Assembly: GCF_000517085.1 (NCBI RefSeq) | Contig: NZ_KI912107.1 | Coordinates: 5,019,980 to 5,083,979, forward strand | Reading direction: 5' to 3' | Source: Saccharicrinis fermentans DSM 9555 = JCM 21142 | GTDB lineage: Bacteria > Bacteroidota > Bacteroidia > Bacteroidales > Marinilabiliaceae | Length of the DNA stretch: 64,000 bases | Part shown: positions 1 through 9,140 of the stretch, one piece after another | How the letters are laid out: each line of letters starts with the position of its first letter | How positions within the stretch are numbered: the first letter of the stretch is position 1 | Position numbers and translations under genes: made by a program | Notes under the pieces: generated by a model | Told to the model about the DNA's origin: nothing | Databases searched by the model: none | Seen by the model: the letters and a program-made list of their open reading frames with translations, nothing else

Positions 1-2153
1 AAAAAGCGCATATTTCTACCTTTTTTCATAACGACGAGGATATTGTCAGTTATGGTACAGGAAGTATTACTGTTAAAATTCAAAAAAGCCCATTGCATAT
101 TTCCTATTACCGCGATGGAAGACTTCTTTTTGCTGAAGAACAAGGGCTCGTGATGAATGATTCAGTGAAGGGCTTTAGAATGAGGCTCGAGGATGATGAG
201 AAGCTGATGGGGGGTGGTGAACGTGTGTTGGGCATGGATCGCCGTGGTAATCGCCTTCGCCTATATAATCAGGCCAGTTATGGCTATGGTACCAAAGCCG
301 AACTGATGTATTATTCAATGCCCATTGTTATGTCTTCGCATAAATATATGTTACTATTTGATAATACGACGGATGGTTATATGGACTTGGGTAAAACAGA
401 ACACGACATCTTACAGTTTGAATCGGTAGGTGGAAGGTTGAGCTACGTGGTGACAGCTTCTGACAGCTGGCAGACTTTGACTGAGAATTATATTTGCATA
501 ACAGGAAAGCAGCCAATGCCTCCTCGTTGGGCCTTAGGTAATATTAGTTCTCGAATGGGATATCGTTCTCAGAAACAAGTGGAAGACGTGGTGGATTTAT
601 ATCAGAAACATGATTTTCCGTTGGATGGTATAGTTTTGGATTTATATTGGTTTGGTCCCGATTTGAAAGGTCATATGGGTAACCTGGAATGGGATAAAAA
701 TGCTTTTCCAATGCCTGAGCAAATGATGCAGCGTTTGCATAATAAAGGGGTTAAGACCATCTTGATTACCGAACCTTTTGTTCTTGAGAAGAGTGCTAAA
801 TTTAAAGAATGTGCTGTCCAGAATCTATTGGGGACTGACTCTCTGGGGCAACCATATATTTATGATTTTTACTTTGGCACTACTGCTCTCTTAGATATTT
901 TTAAACCAGCGACAAAAGATTGGTTTTGGAGTGTTTACAAAAAGCATACCTTAAGTGGAGTGGACGGATGGTGGGGTGATTTGGGGGAGCCGGAGGTACA
1001 TCCGGATGCGCTTCAACACGTTAATGGACCAGCAAATTTATTGCATAATGTTTATGGACATGAGTGGGCTAAAACGGTTTATGAAGGCTATCAGCGTGAT
1101 TTCTCCAACACGCGTCCAGTGATATTGATGCGATCGGGATTTGCGGGATCGCAGCGTTACGGAATGATACCATGGTCCGGTGATGTTAGCAGGTCATGGG
1201 AAGGCTTACAGTCGCAGGTCGAGATTTCTTTACAAATGGGAATGCAGGGGCTGGCTTATATGCATTCTGACTTGGGTGGTTTTGCGGGTGATTATAAAGA
1301 TGCCGAATTATATACGCGTTGGTTGCAGTATGGTGTTTTTCAACCTGTATATCGTACGCATGCGCAGGAAGATGTGCCTCCTGAACCTGTTTTTTGGGAT
1401 AAACGTACCCAGGATATTACTCGTAGGTACATTAAATTGCGTTATGCACTGACACCATATTTATATACGATGGCTTATGTGAACAGCACAAAAGGAACTC
1501 CTTTAATGCGCCCTTTAATCTATATGGATGATGATAGCGCTTTGTTAAAGGAGAAAAATACTTACTTATGGGGTGATAATTTATTGGTGGCTCCAGTGAC
1601 TGAAAAAGAAGTTAAAGAGTGGAGCGTACAATTCCCTCAGGGAAGTAATTGGTATAATTTTTTTACAGATGAAAAAGTAGAGGGGGGACAGATTAAATCT
1701 ATAAAGGTTGATATCAATAATATTCCAGTTTTTGTAAAAGGAGGATCTTTTGTACCGATGGTTCCTGTTTTTAGCAATATGGAAGCATATAATACCCAAA
1801 AGCTCTTATTGCATTATTATGATGATTCCAGCGTAAAACAGTCACATGATTTTATGTATGAGGATGATGGTAGAACCAGTGGTAGCTGGAAAAATAAGCT
1901 GTATGAGAAATTGTATTTTAATGCATCTAAGGAGGACGATGGCTTACGTATTGATATTAGGAGGGAAGCCTTTGATTACAAAGGGAAGCCTGAGCGTAGA
2001 GATTTTTCGTTGTTGGTTCATCAACTGAAGAAAGAACCGCAACGAGTAATTATTAATAAGGAGAAGCATGATTTTTCATGGGACAAGGAAAAACAGTTAT
2101 TACAATTGGATTTTACCATGGATCTTGATTCTATGGCACTGCGCATACAATGA
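1..2153 (+). CDS. GH31 family alpha-glucosidase (5' end outside window)
   Basis: Glycoside hydrolase family 31 enzyme, expected to release glucose (or xylose) from the non-reducing end of alpha-linked glycans. The frame is open to the left window edge, so the gene is 5'-truncated; the TTG at 93 lies inside the coding region and is not a start. After an N-terminal beta-sandwich part comes the catalytic barrel. It contains DGWWGDLGEPE, with the GH31 nucleophile Asp at codon 978-980 (family pattern WxDxxE), and PWSGDVSRSW, with the expected acid/base Asp at codon 1182-1184. A C-terminal beta domain follows. The next gene is a GH13 lipoprotein 68 bp downstream in the same orientation, which fits a shared alpha-glucan function. 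Substrate specificity (glucosidase, xylosidase or transglucosidase) cannot be decided by eye. Confidence 0.9.
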   Translation, partial: KAHISTFFHNDEDIVSYGTGSITVKIQKSPLHISYYRDGRLLFAEEQGLVMNDSVKGFRMRLEDDEKLMGGGERVLGMDRRGNRLRLYNQASYGYGTKAELMYYSMPIVMSSHKYMLLFDNTTDGYMDLGKTEHDILQFESVGGRLSYVVTASDSWQTLTENYICITGKQPMPPRWALGNISSRMGYRSQKQVEDVVDLYQKHDFPLDGIVLDLYWFGPDLKGHMGNLEWDKNAFPMPEQMMQRLHNKGVKTILITEPFVLEKSAKFKECAVQNLLGTDSLGQPYIYDFYFGTTALLDIFKPATKDWFWSVYKKHTLSGVDGWWGDLGEPEVHPDALQHVNGPANLLHNVYGHEWAKTVYEGYQRDFSNTRPVILMRSGFAGSQRYGMIPWSGDVSRSWEGLQSQVEISLQMGMQGLAYMHSDLGGFAGDYKDAELYTRWLQYGVFQPVYRTHAQEDVPPEPVFWDKRTQDITRRYIKLRYALTPYLYTMAYVNSTKGTPLMRPLIYMDDDSALLKEKNTYLWGDNLLVAPVTEKEVKEWSVQFPQGSNWYNFFTDEKVEGGQIKSIKVDINNIPVFVKGGSFVPMVPVFSNMEAYNTQKLLLHYYDDSSVKQSHDFMYEDDGRTSGSWKNKLYEKLYFNASKEDDGLRIDIRREAFDYKGKPERRDFSLLVHQLKKEPQRVIINKEKHDFSWDKEKQLLQLDFTMDLDSMALRIQ

Positions 2154-2221
2154 GGTTGACTTCTTTATGGTTTAATGTAGCAATTGATGGATGTGATAAA
2201 TAAAAATTAAAATAAAAATAT

Positions 2222-4084
2222 ATGAAAAACTACCTTTATTTAGTTGTTATATCGACATGGGTGCTAGCTTGTTCAAACCCTCGGCAAAGTCAAGTTCAAA
2301 CAGTTTCAAAGCAAAGAAAAGTAGTGGTGTATCAGGTGTTTACACGCTTGTTTGGGAATACGAATACGCATAATAAACCATGGGGTACAATTGAAGAAAA
2401 TGGAGTAGGTAAGTTCAATGATTTCAGTGATAAGGCCTTGACTGAAGTAAAGAAGTTGGGAGTTACGCATATATGGTACACAGGAGTGCCACACCATGCA
2501 ACAGGAACAGATTATAGTCATTATGGTATTTCCTGTGATGATCCGGATGTAGTGAAGGGGCGTGCAGGTTCACCCTATGCTGTGAAGGATTATTATCAGG
2601 TTGATCCTGATTTGGCGCTTGACCCTGCTAAGCGATTGGATGAGTTTCAGGAACTGGTAGATAGAACGCATCGGCATGGAATGAAAGTGATCATAGATAT
2701 TGTTCCCAATCATGTGGCACGCCGATACCAGGGGTTGAACAATCCTAAAGGCATTGTTGATTTTGGAGCCAATGATGATACCAGTGTGGTGTATGCCCGA
2801 AACAATAATTTTTACTATATCCCTCATGAAACTTTTAAGGTGCCCATTCCCATGGATGGTTATGAACCATTGGGTGGAGAGAAGAATAGCTTGGTGGATG
2901 GACAATTTTCAGAGCGTCCTGCAAAATGGACAGGTAACGGTTCACGTTTGGCTCAGCCAAGTCATTACGATTGGTACGAAACTGTTAAGGTGAATTATGG
3001 TGTTAAACCGGATGGGAGTTATGATTTTGATTTGTTACCGGCAGGTTTTGATACCTTGGATTATAAGGAGCATTATGCTTTCTGGAAAGGGAAAGATGTT
3101 CCAGATTCTTGGGTGAAGTTTAGGGATATTGCTTTTTTTTGGTTGGATAAAGGGGTGGATGGTTTTAGGTATGATATGGCCGAAATGGTACCTGTTGAGT
3201 TTTGGAGTTTTATGAACTCATCTGTTAAAATGAAAAATCCTGATGCTTTTTTGTTAGCTGAGGTCTATCAACCAGATTTATACCGCGATTATATTTTTAA
3301 GGGAAAGATGGACTATCTATACGACAAGGTGGATTTGTATGATACCCTAAAGCATATCATGCAAGGTGGTGGTTCTACTGATTATATTGCACCTATTCAG
3401 CATAAGTTAGTCGACATAGAACATCATATGCTCCATTTCTTAGAGAATCATGATGAGCAGCGCATTGCCTCTCCTGAATTTGCAGGTGATGCTCGTAAAG
3501 GAATGCCGGCCATGGTGGTTTCGGCTACACTGAGTACCTCACCTACGATGCTTTATTTTGGTCAGGAAGTGGGGGAGCCTGGTGCTGAAAATGCAGGCTT
3601 TGGAAAATCGTCACGAACTTCTATTTTCGATTATATTGGAGTCCCTCATCACCAAAGGTGGATGAATGAGGGTAAGTTTGATGGAGGACAATTGACCGAA
3701 GAAGAAAAAGAGTTGCGTCATTTTTATCAACGCTTATTGAATTTTACAACGCAGAGTAGTGCCTTAATGGGGAGCTATGCCGATATTCATGCCTATAATC
3801 GAAAATATACCGAAGGCTATAATCATAAAGTGTATTCCTGTGTTCGTTGGAGTCAAGATGAAAAGCTGGTAATTATCTCTAATTTTAGTGAGCAGGAAAC
3901 GTATGATTTAGATTTGAAGATACCTGCCGGTATTGTTGCTCAAATGGATTTGAAAGAAGGTGAATATATGGCTGTTGATCAGCTGTTCCTGCAGGAAAAA
4001 GCAAAGCTGGTTGTGAACCAAACAAATGCAAGTATGCCAGTTCATATTGCTCCTTTGCAATCCTTTATATTTAAATGGAAGTAA
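2222..4084 (+). CDS. GH13 alpha-amylase family lipoprotein
   Basis: Alpha-amylase family (GH13) enzyme of 620 residues, probably anchored in the outer membrane or periplasm. The start MKNYLYLVVISTWVLACSN is a type II signal peptide with lipobox VLAC (Cys17). The four GH13 regions are visible: DIVPNH (region I), GFRYDMAE with the nucleophile Asp about residue 318, LLAEVYQ with the acid/base Glu about residue 347, and ENHDEQR with the third acidic residue Asp about 411. The C-terminal part is a beta-sandwich-like domain. All catalytic residues are present, so it should be active on alpha-1,4/1,6 glucans or malto-oligosaccharides. It follows the GH31 gene by 68 bp and is probably co-transcribed. 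Specificity (amylase, pullulanase or glucanotransferase) is not resolvable here. Confidence 0.9.
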   Translation: MKNYLYLVVISTWVLACSNPRQSQVQTVSKQRKVVVYQVFTRLFGNTNTHNKPWGTIEENGVGKFNDFSDKALTEVKKLGVTHIWYTGVPHHATGTDYSHYGISCDDPDVVKGRAGSPYAVKDYYQVDPDLALDPAKRLDEFQELVDRTHRHGMKVIIDIVPNHVARRYQGLNNPKGIVDFGANDDTSVVYARNNNFYYIPHETFKVPIPMDGYEPLGGEKNSLVDGQFSERPAKWTGNGSRLAQPSHYDWYETVKVNYGVKPDGSYDFDLLPAGFDTLDYKEHYAFWKGKDVPDSWVKFRDIAFFWLDKGVDGFRYDMAEMVPVEFWSFMNSSVKMKNPDAFLLAEVYQPDLYRDYIFKGKMDYLYDKVDLYDTLKHIMQGGGSTDYIAPIQHKLVDIEHHMLHFLENHDEQRIASPEFAGDARKGMPAMVVSATLSTSPTMLYFGQEVGEPGAENAGFGKSSRTSIFDYIGVPHHQRWMNEGKFDGGQLTEEEKELRHFYQRLLNFTTQSSALMGSYADIHAYNRKYTEGYNHKVYSCVRWSQDEKLVIISNFSEQETYDLDLKIPAGIVAQMDLKEGEYMAVDQLFLQEKAKLVVNQTNASMPVHIAPLQSFIFKWK

Positions 4085-4359
4085 TTTATTCGTAATGTAA
4101 AGCAAGTTGGATTCAGAATGATACCTCATCTATCCGCCTTGCTTTTGTAAAATATTACTGACTTATATTTTTCGACGATTATAACTATATGTTTAAAATA
4201 GTTGCGTTTAATGAACATTTACGCTATTGGGTGGTATTATATGCTAGTTATAGCGAAGTCCATAGTCGTGTTTATGGAGTATATCTCTTCAGTGGAGATG
4301 GGGACTTGCAAGCGTTATAAAATGTTACTATTTTTATAGGTATAGGAAGTTAAATATAA

Positions 4360-5868
4360 ATGAAATTACTAATGGATACAGAACTGTTGCCTTTTTCACA
4401 GTACTTAGAGTCATTTAAAGAAACACTTAAGAGTGTTTTTTACCAGCGAGACAATATTGAACAGTTTATTCAAAAAAGAGGATTCCCGGCGTTGGTACTA
4501 CGAGATATAATGGCAAAAAATCCTTTGTCAGTAGGTATTCCAAAAGAATATGGAGGGAGAGGAGTGATCATGAGAGAGTGTTTGGCTATGCTTGATGCAG
4601 CATCTTATGAGTCTCTTCCTTTGTCGTTGACTTTTGGAATTAACATCGCCTTATTTCTTGAGCCTGTCGGTAAATATGGAAGTGAGGAAGCTCGAAAGAG
4701 TATCTTTAATAGATTTATGACTCAACAAAATATGGGCGGGTTAATGATCACAGAACCTGATTTTGGTAGTGATGCATTGAGCATGCAGACCTACTGTGAA
4801 CAGGATGGAACTAATTATCATGTTAAAGGAACAAAGCATTGGCAAGGGCTGACAGGTATGGCTGATTATTGGTTGATTACCTCAAGGAAAAAATTGGATA
4901 ATGGGGATCTGGCCAGAGATATAGATTTTTTTGTTTGTGATGTGCAGCAGTCTCAGCAACGTATCATCGTAGAAGAGTATTATAATAACCTGGGACTTTT
5001 TCCTATCCCATATGGAAAAAATAAAATTGATGTTATTATACCACAAAGCTATAAGCTGATACCTGAATCGTCGGGCCTTAATTTGATGATGGATCTATTA
5101 CATCGCAGCCGTTATCAATTCCCAGGTATGGGTATGGGTTTTATTCGTAGAATGTTGGACGAAGCCATTGCTCATTGTAAATCGAGAATGGTGAGCGGTA
5201 AACCACTTATCCAATTGGATCAGGTTCAGCATCAAATCAATAAAATACAGAGTGCATTTACTGTTTGTTCTGCTATGTGTGCCCGCAGTGCGGCTTATGC
5301 AGGAGTGGAAAAAAACTTGTCGCCAGATGCCATCGAAGCAAATAGTATGAAGGCTTATGTGACTGATCTGATGCAAATGGCAGCGCAAGTACTTACACAA
5401 CTTAAAGGAGCCAACGGTTATAAAGCCGAGAGTGTTAGTGCACGTGGTATTATTGATTCACGTCCTTTCAGAATTTTTGAGGGATCTAATGATATGCTCT
5501 ATACGCAGATCTTTGAGATGGTGAGTAAGTTGATGGTGCGTCAAAAAAATATGAACCTATTGTCATTTTTAAAGGGATTTAAATTAACCCAACAGGTAGC
5601 CGAGCGTTTTGATAGCTTGGTAGATTTTGTGATTACCCCAAAGATGCCACAGCGAAAAAGTGTGGATATGGGTAAAATATTGAGCCGAATTGTTTCTGCT
5701 AATCATGTTTTTATGATGGAGACGAAAGGGTTTAGACAGGATTTGGTTGCGAATTGTATCGAAAATCTGAAACACGAAGTAGCTATGTTGGTTAGTTCTT
5801 ATCAGTTTACATCTGCCATTCAACCCGTTGAAGATTATAAGGAGTCGTCCTCCTGGTTTCATTGTTAA
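4360..5868 (+). CDS. acyl-CoA dehydrogenase family protein
   Basis: Flavin-dependent acyl-CoA dehydrogenase family protein of 502 residues. Visible family landmarks are the middle-domain motif ITEPDFGSD (about residues 127-135) and RIFEGSND, whose Glu (about residue 374) sits where MCAD-type enzymes carry the catalytic base. About 100 extra residues follow the usual C-terminus, longer than the roughly 380-residue short/medium-chain enzymes and nearer to long forms. It stands alone, with no thiolase, hydratase or ETF gene nearby, 275 bp after the GH13 gene and followed by a clear terminator, so it is probably a single-gene unit unrelated to glucan degradation. The substrate is unknown; activity on another CoA thioester or a related flavin-dependent oxidation is possible. 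Confidence 0.8.
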   Translation: MKLLMDTELLPFSQYLESFKETLKSVFYQRDNIEQFIQKRGFPALVLRDIMAKNPLSVGIPKEYGGRGVIMRECLAMLDAASYESLPLSLTFGINIALFLEPVGKYGSEEARKSIFNRFMTQQNMGGLMITEPDFGSDALSMQTYCEQDGTNYHVKGTKHWQGLTGMADYWLITSRKKLDNGDLARDIDFFVCDVQQSQQRIIVEEYYNNLGLFPIPYGKNKIDVIIPQSYKLIPESSGLNLMMDLLHRSRYQFPGMGMGFIRRMLDEAIAHCKSRMVSGKPLIQLDQVQHQINKIQSAFTVCSAMCARSAAYAGVEKNLSPDAIEANSMKAYVTDLMQMAAQVLTQLKGANGYKAESVSARGIIDSRPFRIFEGSNDMLYTQIFEMVSKLMVRQKNMNLLSFLKGFKLTQQVAERFDSLVDFVITPKMPQRKSVDMGKILSRIVSANHVFMMETKGFRQDLVANCIENLKHEVAMLVSSYQFTSAIQPVEDYKESSSWFHC

Positions 5869-5906
5869 TATTGTTGTAAGCACTTAGGTGCGATGGCTAA
5901 AAATAT

Positions 5907-5947
5907 AAAGGTATAAGTATGCAGATGCATAACTATACCTTTTTTTG
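5907..5947 (+). terminator. rho-independent terminator after the acyl-CoA dehydrogenase gene
   Basis: Stem AAAGGTATA (5907-5915) pairs perfectly with TATACCTTT (5934-5942). A nested TATGCA/TGCATA stem lies inside, and a T-run follows. It lies about 40 bp after the stop codon at 5868. Confidence 0.8.
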
Positions 5948-6666
5948 TTTGCTCTGCATGATGTATCATCGGAGCTACTGGCTTTGTTTTCACCAGAAGG
6001 GATATTAAAGTGATGAGTTGTTAAGTTCGCGCGTTAAGAGGTTTCGGGTAAAAGGTGGAAGGGTTTGAAGTTAAGGGTGTTGTTATTCAATTTTGAAAAC
6101 AAATCCAAGTAGAACCTATCGAAAATATTAATTTTAAAAAATGAGTTCAAGTAAAACACAAGAAGTTACAACTTGCAAAACAGCATTCAACATGATTTAA
6201 TTAGTGGATAATATCTAGTTAAATACTCAACTTTTGGCACTGATCCGATATCTGTTGGTCGTTTCAAAACCACGGTATCAATCAGGTTGATGGTTGTTAA
6301 TCTGTTTGTGCAGGTTTTCATAGACATCACTCCTTAAATGATTCTTAAAATCCTATTTTTTTATATTGAATGGTTAAGTACTATTGGTCCTCCTTTTAGT
6401 ATATCACTACTTTTATTGTATTTCAGGACTATTGAGGTTTCTTTTGTTACGAAGAATAATCCAGCATAAGATCATTATTGTTGCCATTATTATTTAGATG
6501 TATTCTAAAATAGCTTTATCGAACAGGTTTTCTACCACCTCCAAACCTTGATGAATCAAGCAAGGAAAGTGTATGAAGTACAATAAGCTTTGATTTTTTA
6601 TGTATTTTATTGTTAAAATATGTTGACACATGTTTTTTAATTACTTATATTGCCAAAAATTAATAA
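5948..6666. other. long intergenic stretch with degenerate repeat traces
   Basis: About 720 bp without a convincing gene. Around 6003-6080 there is GTTG/GTTAAG-rich sequence, and around 6105-6165 there are two short matches (AAATCCAAGTAGAAC and TTCAAGTAAAACACA) to the intergenic repeats at 41.4 and 42.1 kb, so this may be a decayed member of that family. A 44-codon frame on the - strand (6321 to 6187) starts after AAGGAG but has no recognisable relatives. The remainder is AT-rich upstream DNA of the Nudix-type regulator. Confidence 0.4.
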
Positions 6667-6683
6667 AGTGTATAATATACACT
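6667..6683. promoter_or_regulatory. 17-bp perfect palindrome, candidate operator of the Nudix-type regulator
   Basis: AGTGTATA-A-TATACACT, 8-bp arms around one base, 37 bp before the start at 6721. Regulators of the NrtR/AraR class bind AT-rich palindromes of this size and often control their own gene. No second exact copy was noticed before the transporter, GH94 or susC genes, so autoregulation is the main suggestion. Confidence 0.55.
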
Positions 6684-6720
6684 AAGCATAAAATTAGTAG
6701 GTGGATATAATGATTTTTGC

Positions 6721-7449
6721 ATGAAGTATAATGATTACATATCGGTTGACTGTGTGATATTTGGGTTTGATTTTGAAAATCTGAATGTTCTAGTTGTAGA
6801 AAGAACACTAAGGGATGAAAATGGCGTGGAGGAGTTTTCGGACTTAACACTCACCGGGAATCATATTTATGAGGACGAGACCATCAATGATGCGGCTAAT
6901 AGGGTACTGTTTGACCTGACGGGGTTAACAGGAATTTATCTGGAGCAGTTTAAAACATTTGCACATCCTGATAGATTAAAAAAAGAGAACGATAGGAAAT
7001 GGTTGCTTCATGATGGTAGAAATCCAGACAAAAGAATTGTGTCTATCGGTCATTTTGCATTACTGTCAAAACGAGATGTCACGCTGCAGTGGAAAGGTCG
7101 GAATGTAAAATGGGTTCCATATCATGAAATTGGTGAATTGGCTTTTGATCATAATGAAATATTGGAGAAGGCGGTTGTTGCATTGCGCGAAAAGGTAAAA
7201 CATGAGCCCATTGGTTTTGAGCTGTTGCCCGAAAAATTTACACTGACACAATTACAACGGGTTTACGAGATTATATTAGGTACAGAATTCGATAAGCGGA
7301 ATTTTAGAAAGAAAGTTTCGAGAATGAAATATTTAATTCCGCTGGATGAAAAACAGACAGGAGTGGCGCATAAGCCAGCTAGACTATATATGTTTAGTCG
7401 TGATGTGTATGAAAAAACTAAAAAAGAACTCATTGATTTTTGGGTGTAA
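6721..7449 (+). CDS. Nudix-related transcriptional regulator (NrtR/AraR type)
   Basis: Sugar-responsive DNA-binding regulator of 242 residues. The N-terminal part (about residues 5-150) has a Nudix fold, but the Nudix box region (LTGNHIYEDETINDAANRVL) lacks the acidic REUxEE residues needed for hydrolysis, as in NrtR-type regulators. The C-terminal part (about 155-230: FTLTQLQRVYEIILG, then NFRKKVSRMKYL) matches the NrtR winged helix. In Bacteroides the related AraR controls arabinose genes. Here the gene lies 27 bp before a sugar symporter and GH94, so a glucan or cellobiose-derived effector is inferred. The palindrome at 6667-6683 is its likely operator. Direction of control (repressor or activator) is not visible. 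Confidence 0.85.
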   Translation: MKYNDYISVDCVIFGFDFENLNVLVVERTLRDENGVEEFSDLTLTGNHIYEDETINDAANRVLFDLTGLTGIYLEQFKTFAHPDRLKKENDRKWLLHDGRNPDKRIVSIGHFALLSKRDVTLQWKGRNVKWVPYHEIGELAFDHNEILEKAVVALREKVKHEPIGFELLPEKFTLTQLQRVYEIILGTEFDKRNFRKKVSRMKYLIPLDEKQTGVAHKPARLYMFSRDVYEKTKKELIDFWV

Positions 7450-7476
7450 GCCCACATTGTCAAATATGAAACGAGC

Positions 7477-9090
7477 ATGAAAAATAATTTAATACATAAA
7501 GTTTCAATTAAAGAAAAAATAGGATATGCATTGGGAGACGGTGCAGCCAACATAGCATGGCGTGGTGTGTCTACCTTTCTGTTATTCTTTTATACCGATG
7601 TTTTTGGAATTACACCTGCTACAGCCGGATTGTTGCTCTTAATAGCCAGGTCAAGTGATGGTTTTAGTGATGTGTTAATGGGGATTGTGGGGGATAGAAC
7701 AAATACCAAATACGGAAAATTCCGTCCATGGGTTTTGTGGACAGCATTTCCGTTGGCAGCTATCTTGTCCTTATTATTTACAAGTCCAGATTTAAGTGAA
7801 ACCGGTAAGGTTGTATATGCATATACAACTTATATCTTGTTTACACTCATTTATACAGCTAACAATATACCCTATGGTGCTTTGATGGCGGTAATGACCG
7901 GTGATAATAAGGAGCGGACGAGTATTGGTTCTTATCGTATGGTAGGCGCTTTTGCCGGAGGAATGTTGGTTCAGGGTGCTTTGCTGTTTTTAGTAGCCTA
8001 TTTTGGCAACGTGAACCCGAGTATCGAAGTGAATGAGTTGGCCCCCAGTAAATATGAAGTCACTGTCTCAACACCAGAGACGGTTGAAAATGCCAATATC
8101 AAAACAGTAGATGGTATTGCTTTGTTTACTTGGGCAAGTGCAGAGGTGGATACGGCCAATCATCCATCTAATTATAAAAGTTTTTCCATGGAACCTAATA
8201 CAGCCTACACGTTTATTGTGGAAGGTGAAGAAGGAGTGAAGCCTGAGAAGATCAGATTAATCAACCAAAAAAAAGGTTATAGTTATTCTATTTATGTACT
8301 GTCTTTTTTTCTGGCCATTTTTATGGTGATCACCTTTTTAAGTACAAAGGAAAGGGTTCAGCCTTCCCCATCTCAAAAAAGTAACTTGGGAAAAGATTTG
8401 AAAGATTTAGTACACAATAAGCCGTGGTTAGTATTGTTGGGAATAGGTTTATTGTTTACTATTTATAATTCCATTAAGCAAGGTATTGTCATTATCTATT
8501 TTACCCATTATTTGCACAACCAATTACTAGCCGCTTCTTTTCTCGTAGGACTTATGATTGCCTCCATATTTGGAGCTATGGTTACTGCACCGTTGGGTAA
8601 AAGATTAGGAAAAAGAAAACTGTTCATATATGCTTTGTTGTTTTCTGGAGGTGTGAATGCCTTGATTGTATTTTGTGGACCCCAAGATGTAAGTGCCATT
8701 TTTGTTATTGGAATTGTTTCTGAATTTGCCTCTGCTATTTTTCCTACTTTGTTTTTTGCCATGCTGGGAGATGCAGCAGACTATTCTGAATATAAAAACG
8801 GACGCAGGGCAACCGGATTGATATATTCAGCTGGCTCCTTTGTGACGAAATTTGGAGGAGGACTGGCAGGGGCTATTATAGGATTGATTTTATCCATATA
8901 CCATTATGATGGATTGGATGCCAGCTCTATTGAAGGAGCAGTGCCTGCCATAAAAATGTTGATGAGCTGGATTCCTGCTTTAGTAGCATTGCTGGCGGCA
9001 GTTCTGATGACTATTTATCCATTAACACAAAGTAAGTTGGACGAAATAACTGTAGCATTAAATAGTAGAAGAGAGAAAGAAAGGATTTAG
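7477..9090 (+). CDS. GPH-type sugar:cation symporter (MFS), with soluble insertion
   Basis: Inner-membrane sugar importer of the glycoside-pentoside-hexuronide:cation symporter group, 537 residues. The N-terminus IGYALGDGAANIAWRG and the loop GDRTNTKYGKFRPW are typical of the family. Hydrophobic segments fit 12 helices. Unusually, about 90-100 polar residues (about 180-275, starting at NPSIEVNELAPSKYE) separate the two six-helix halves, with alternating hydrophobic/polar residues like a small beta domain. Ordinary members are 440-500 residues, which accounts for the extra length. The gene sits 27 bp after the regulator and 50 bp before GH94, so it probably imports cellobiose or short beta-glucans for phosphorolysis. 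Confidence 0.85.
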   Translation: MKNNLIHKVSIKEKIGYALGDGAANIAWRGVSTFLLFFYTDVFGITPATAGLLLLIARSSDGFSDVLMGIVGDRTNTKYGKFRPWVLWTAFPLAAILSLLFTSPDLSETGKVVYAYTTYILFTLIYTANNIPYGALMAVMTGDNKERTSIGSYRMVGAFAGGMLVQGALLFLVAYFGNVNPSIEVNELAPSKYEVTVSTPETVENANIKTVDGIALFTWASAEVDTANHPSNYKSFSMEPNTAYTFIVEGEEGVKPEKIRLINQKKGYSYSIYVLSFFLAIFMVITFLSTKERVQPSPSQKSNLGKDLKDLVHNKPWLVLLGIGLLFTIYNSIKQGIVIIYFTHYLHNQLLAASFLVGLMIASIFGAMVTAPLGKRLGKRKLFIYALLFSGGVNALIVFCGPQDVSAIFVIGIVSEFASAIFPTLFFAMLGDAADYSEYKNGRRATGLIYSAGSFVTKFGGGLAGAIIGLILSIYHYDGLDASSIEGAVPAIKMLMSWIPALVALLAAVLMTIYPLTQSKLDEITVALNSRREKERI

Positions 9091-9140
9091 GGAGTTGTTT
9101 ATATTGAAAATTTAAGTAGGGTAATTTAACAAGAAAAAAA

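Noticed and set aside
93-95. TTG at 93 as the start of the GH31 gene
   Set aside because: The reading frame is open to base 3 and the upstream residues continue the N-terminal beta domain, so the gene begins outside the window.
6187-6321. 44-codon minus-strand frame after AAGGAG
   Set aside because: Too short and without recognisable motifs; kept only as a note in the intergenic entry.
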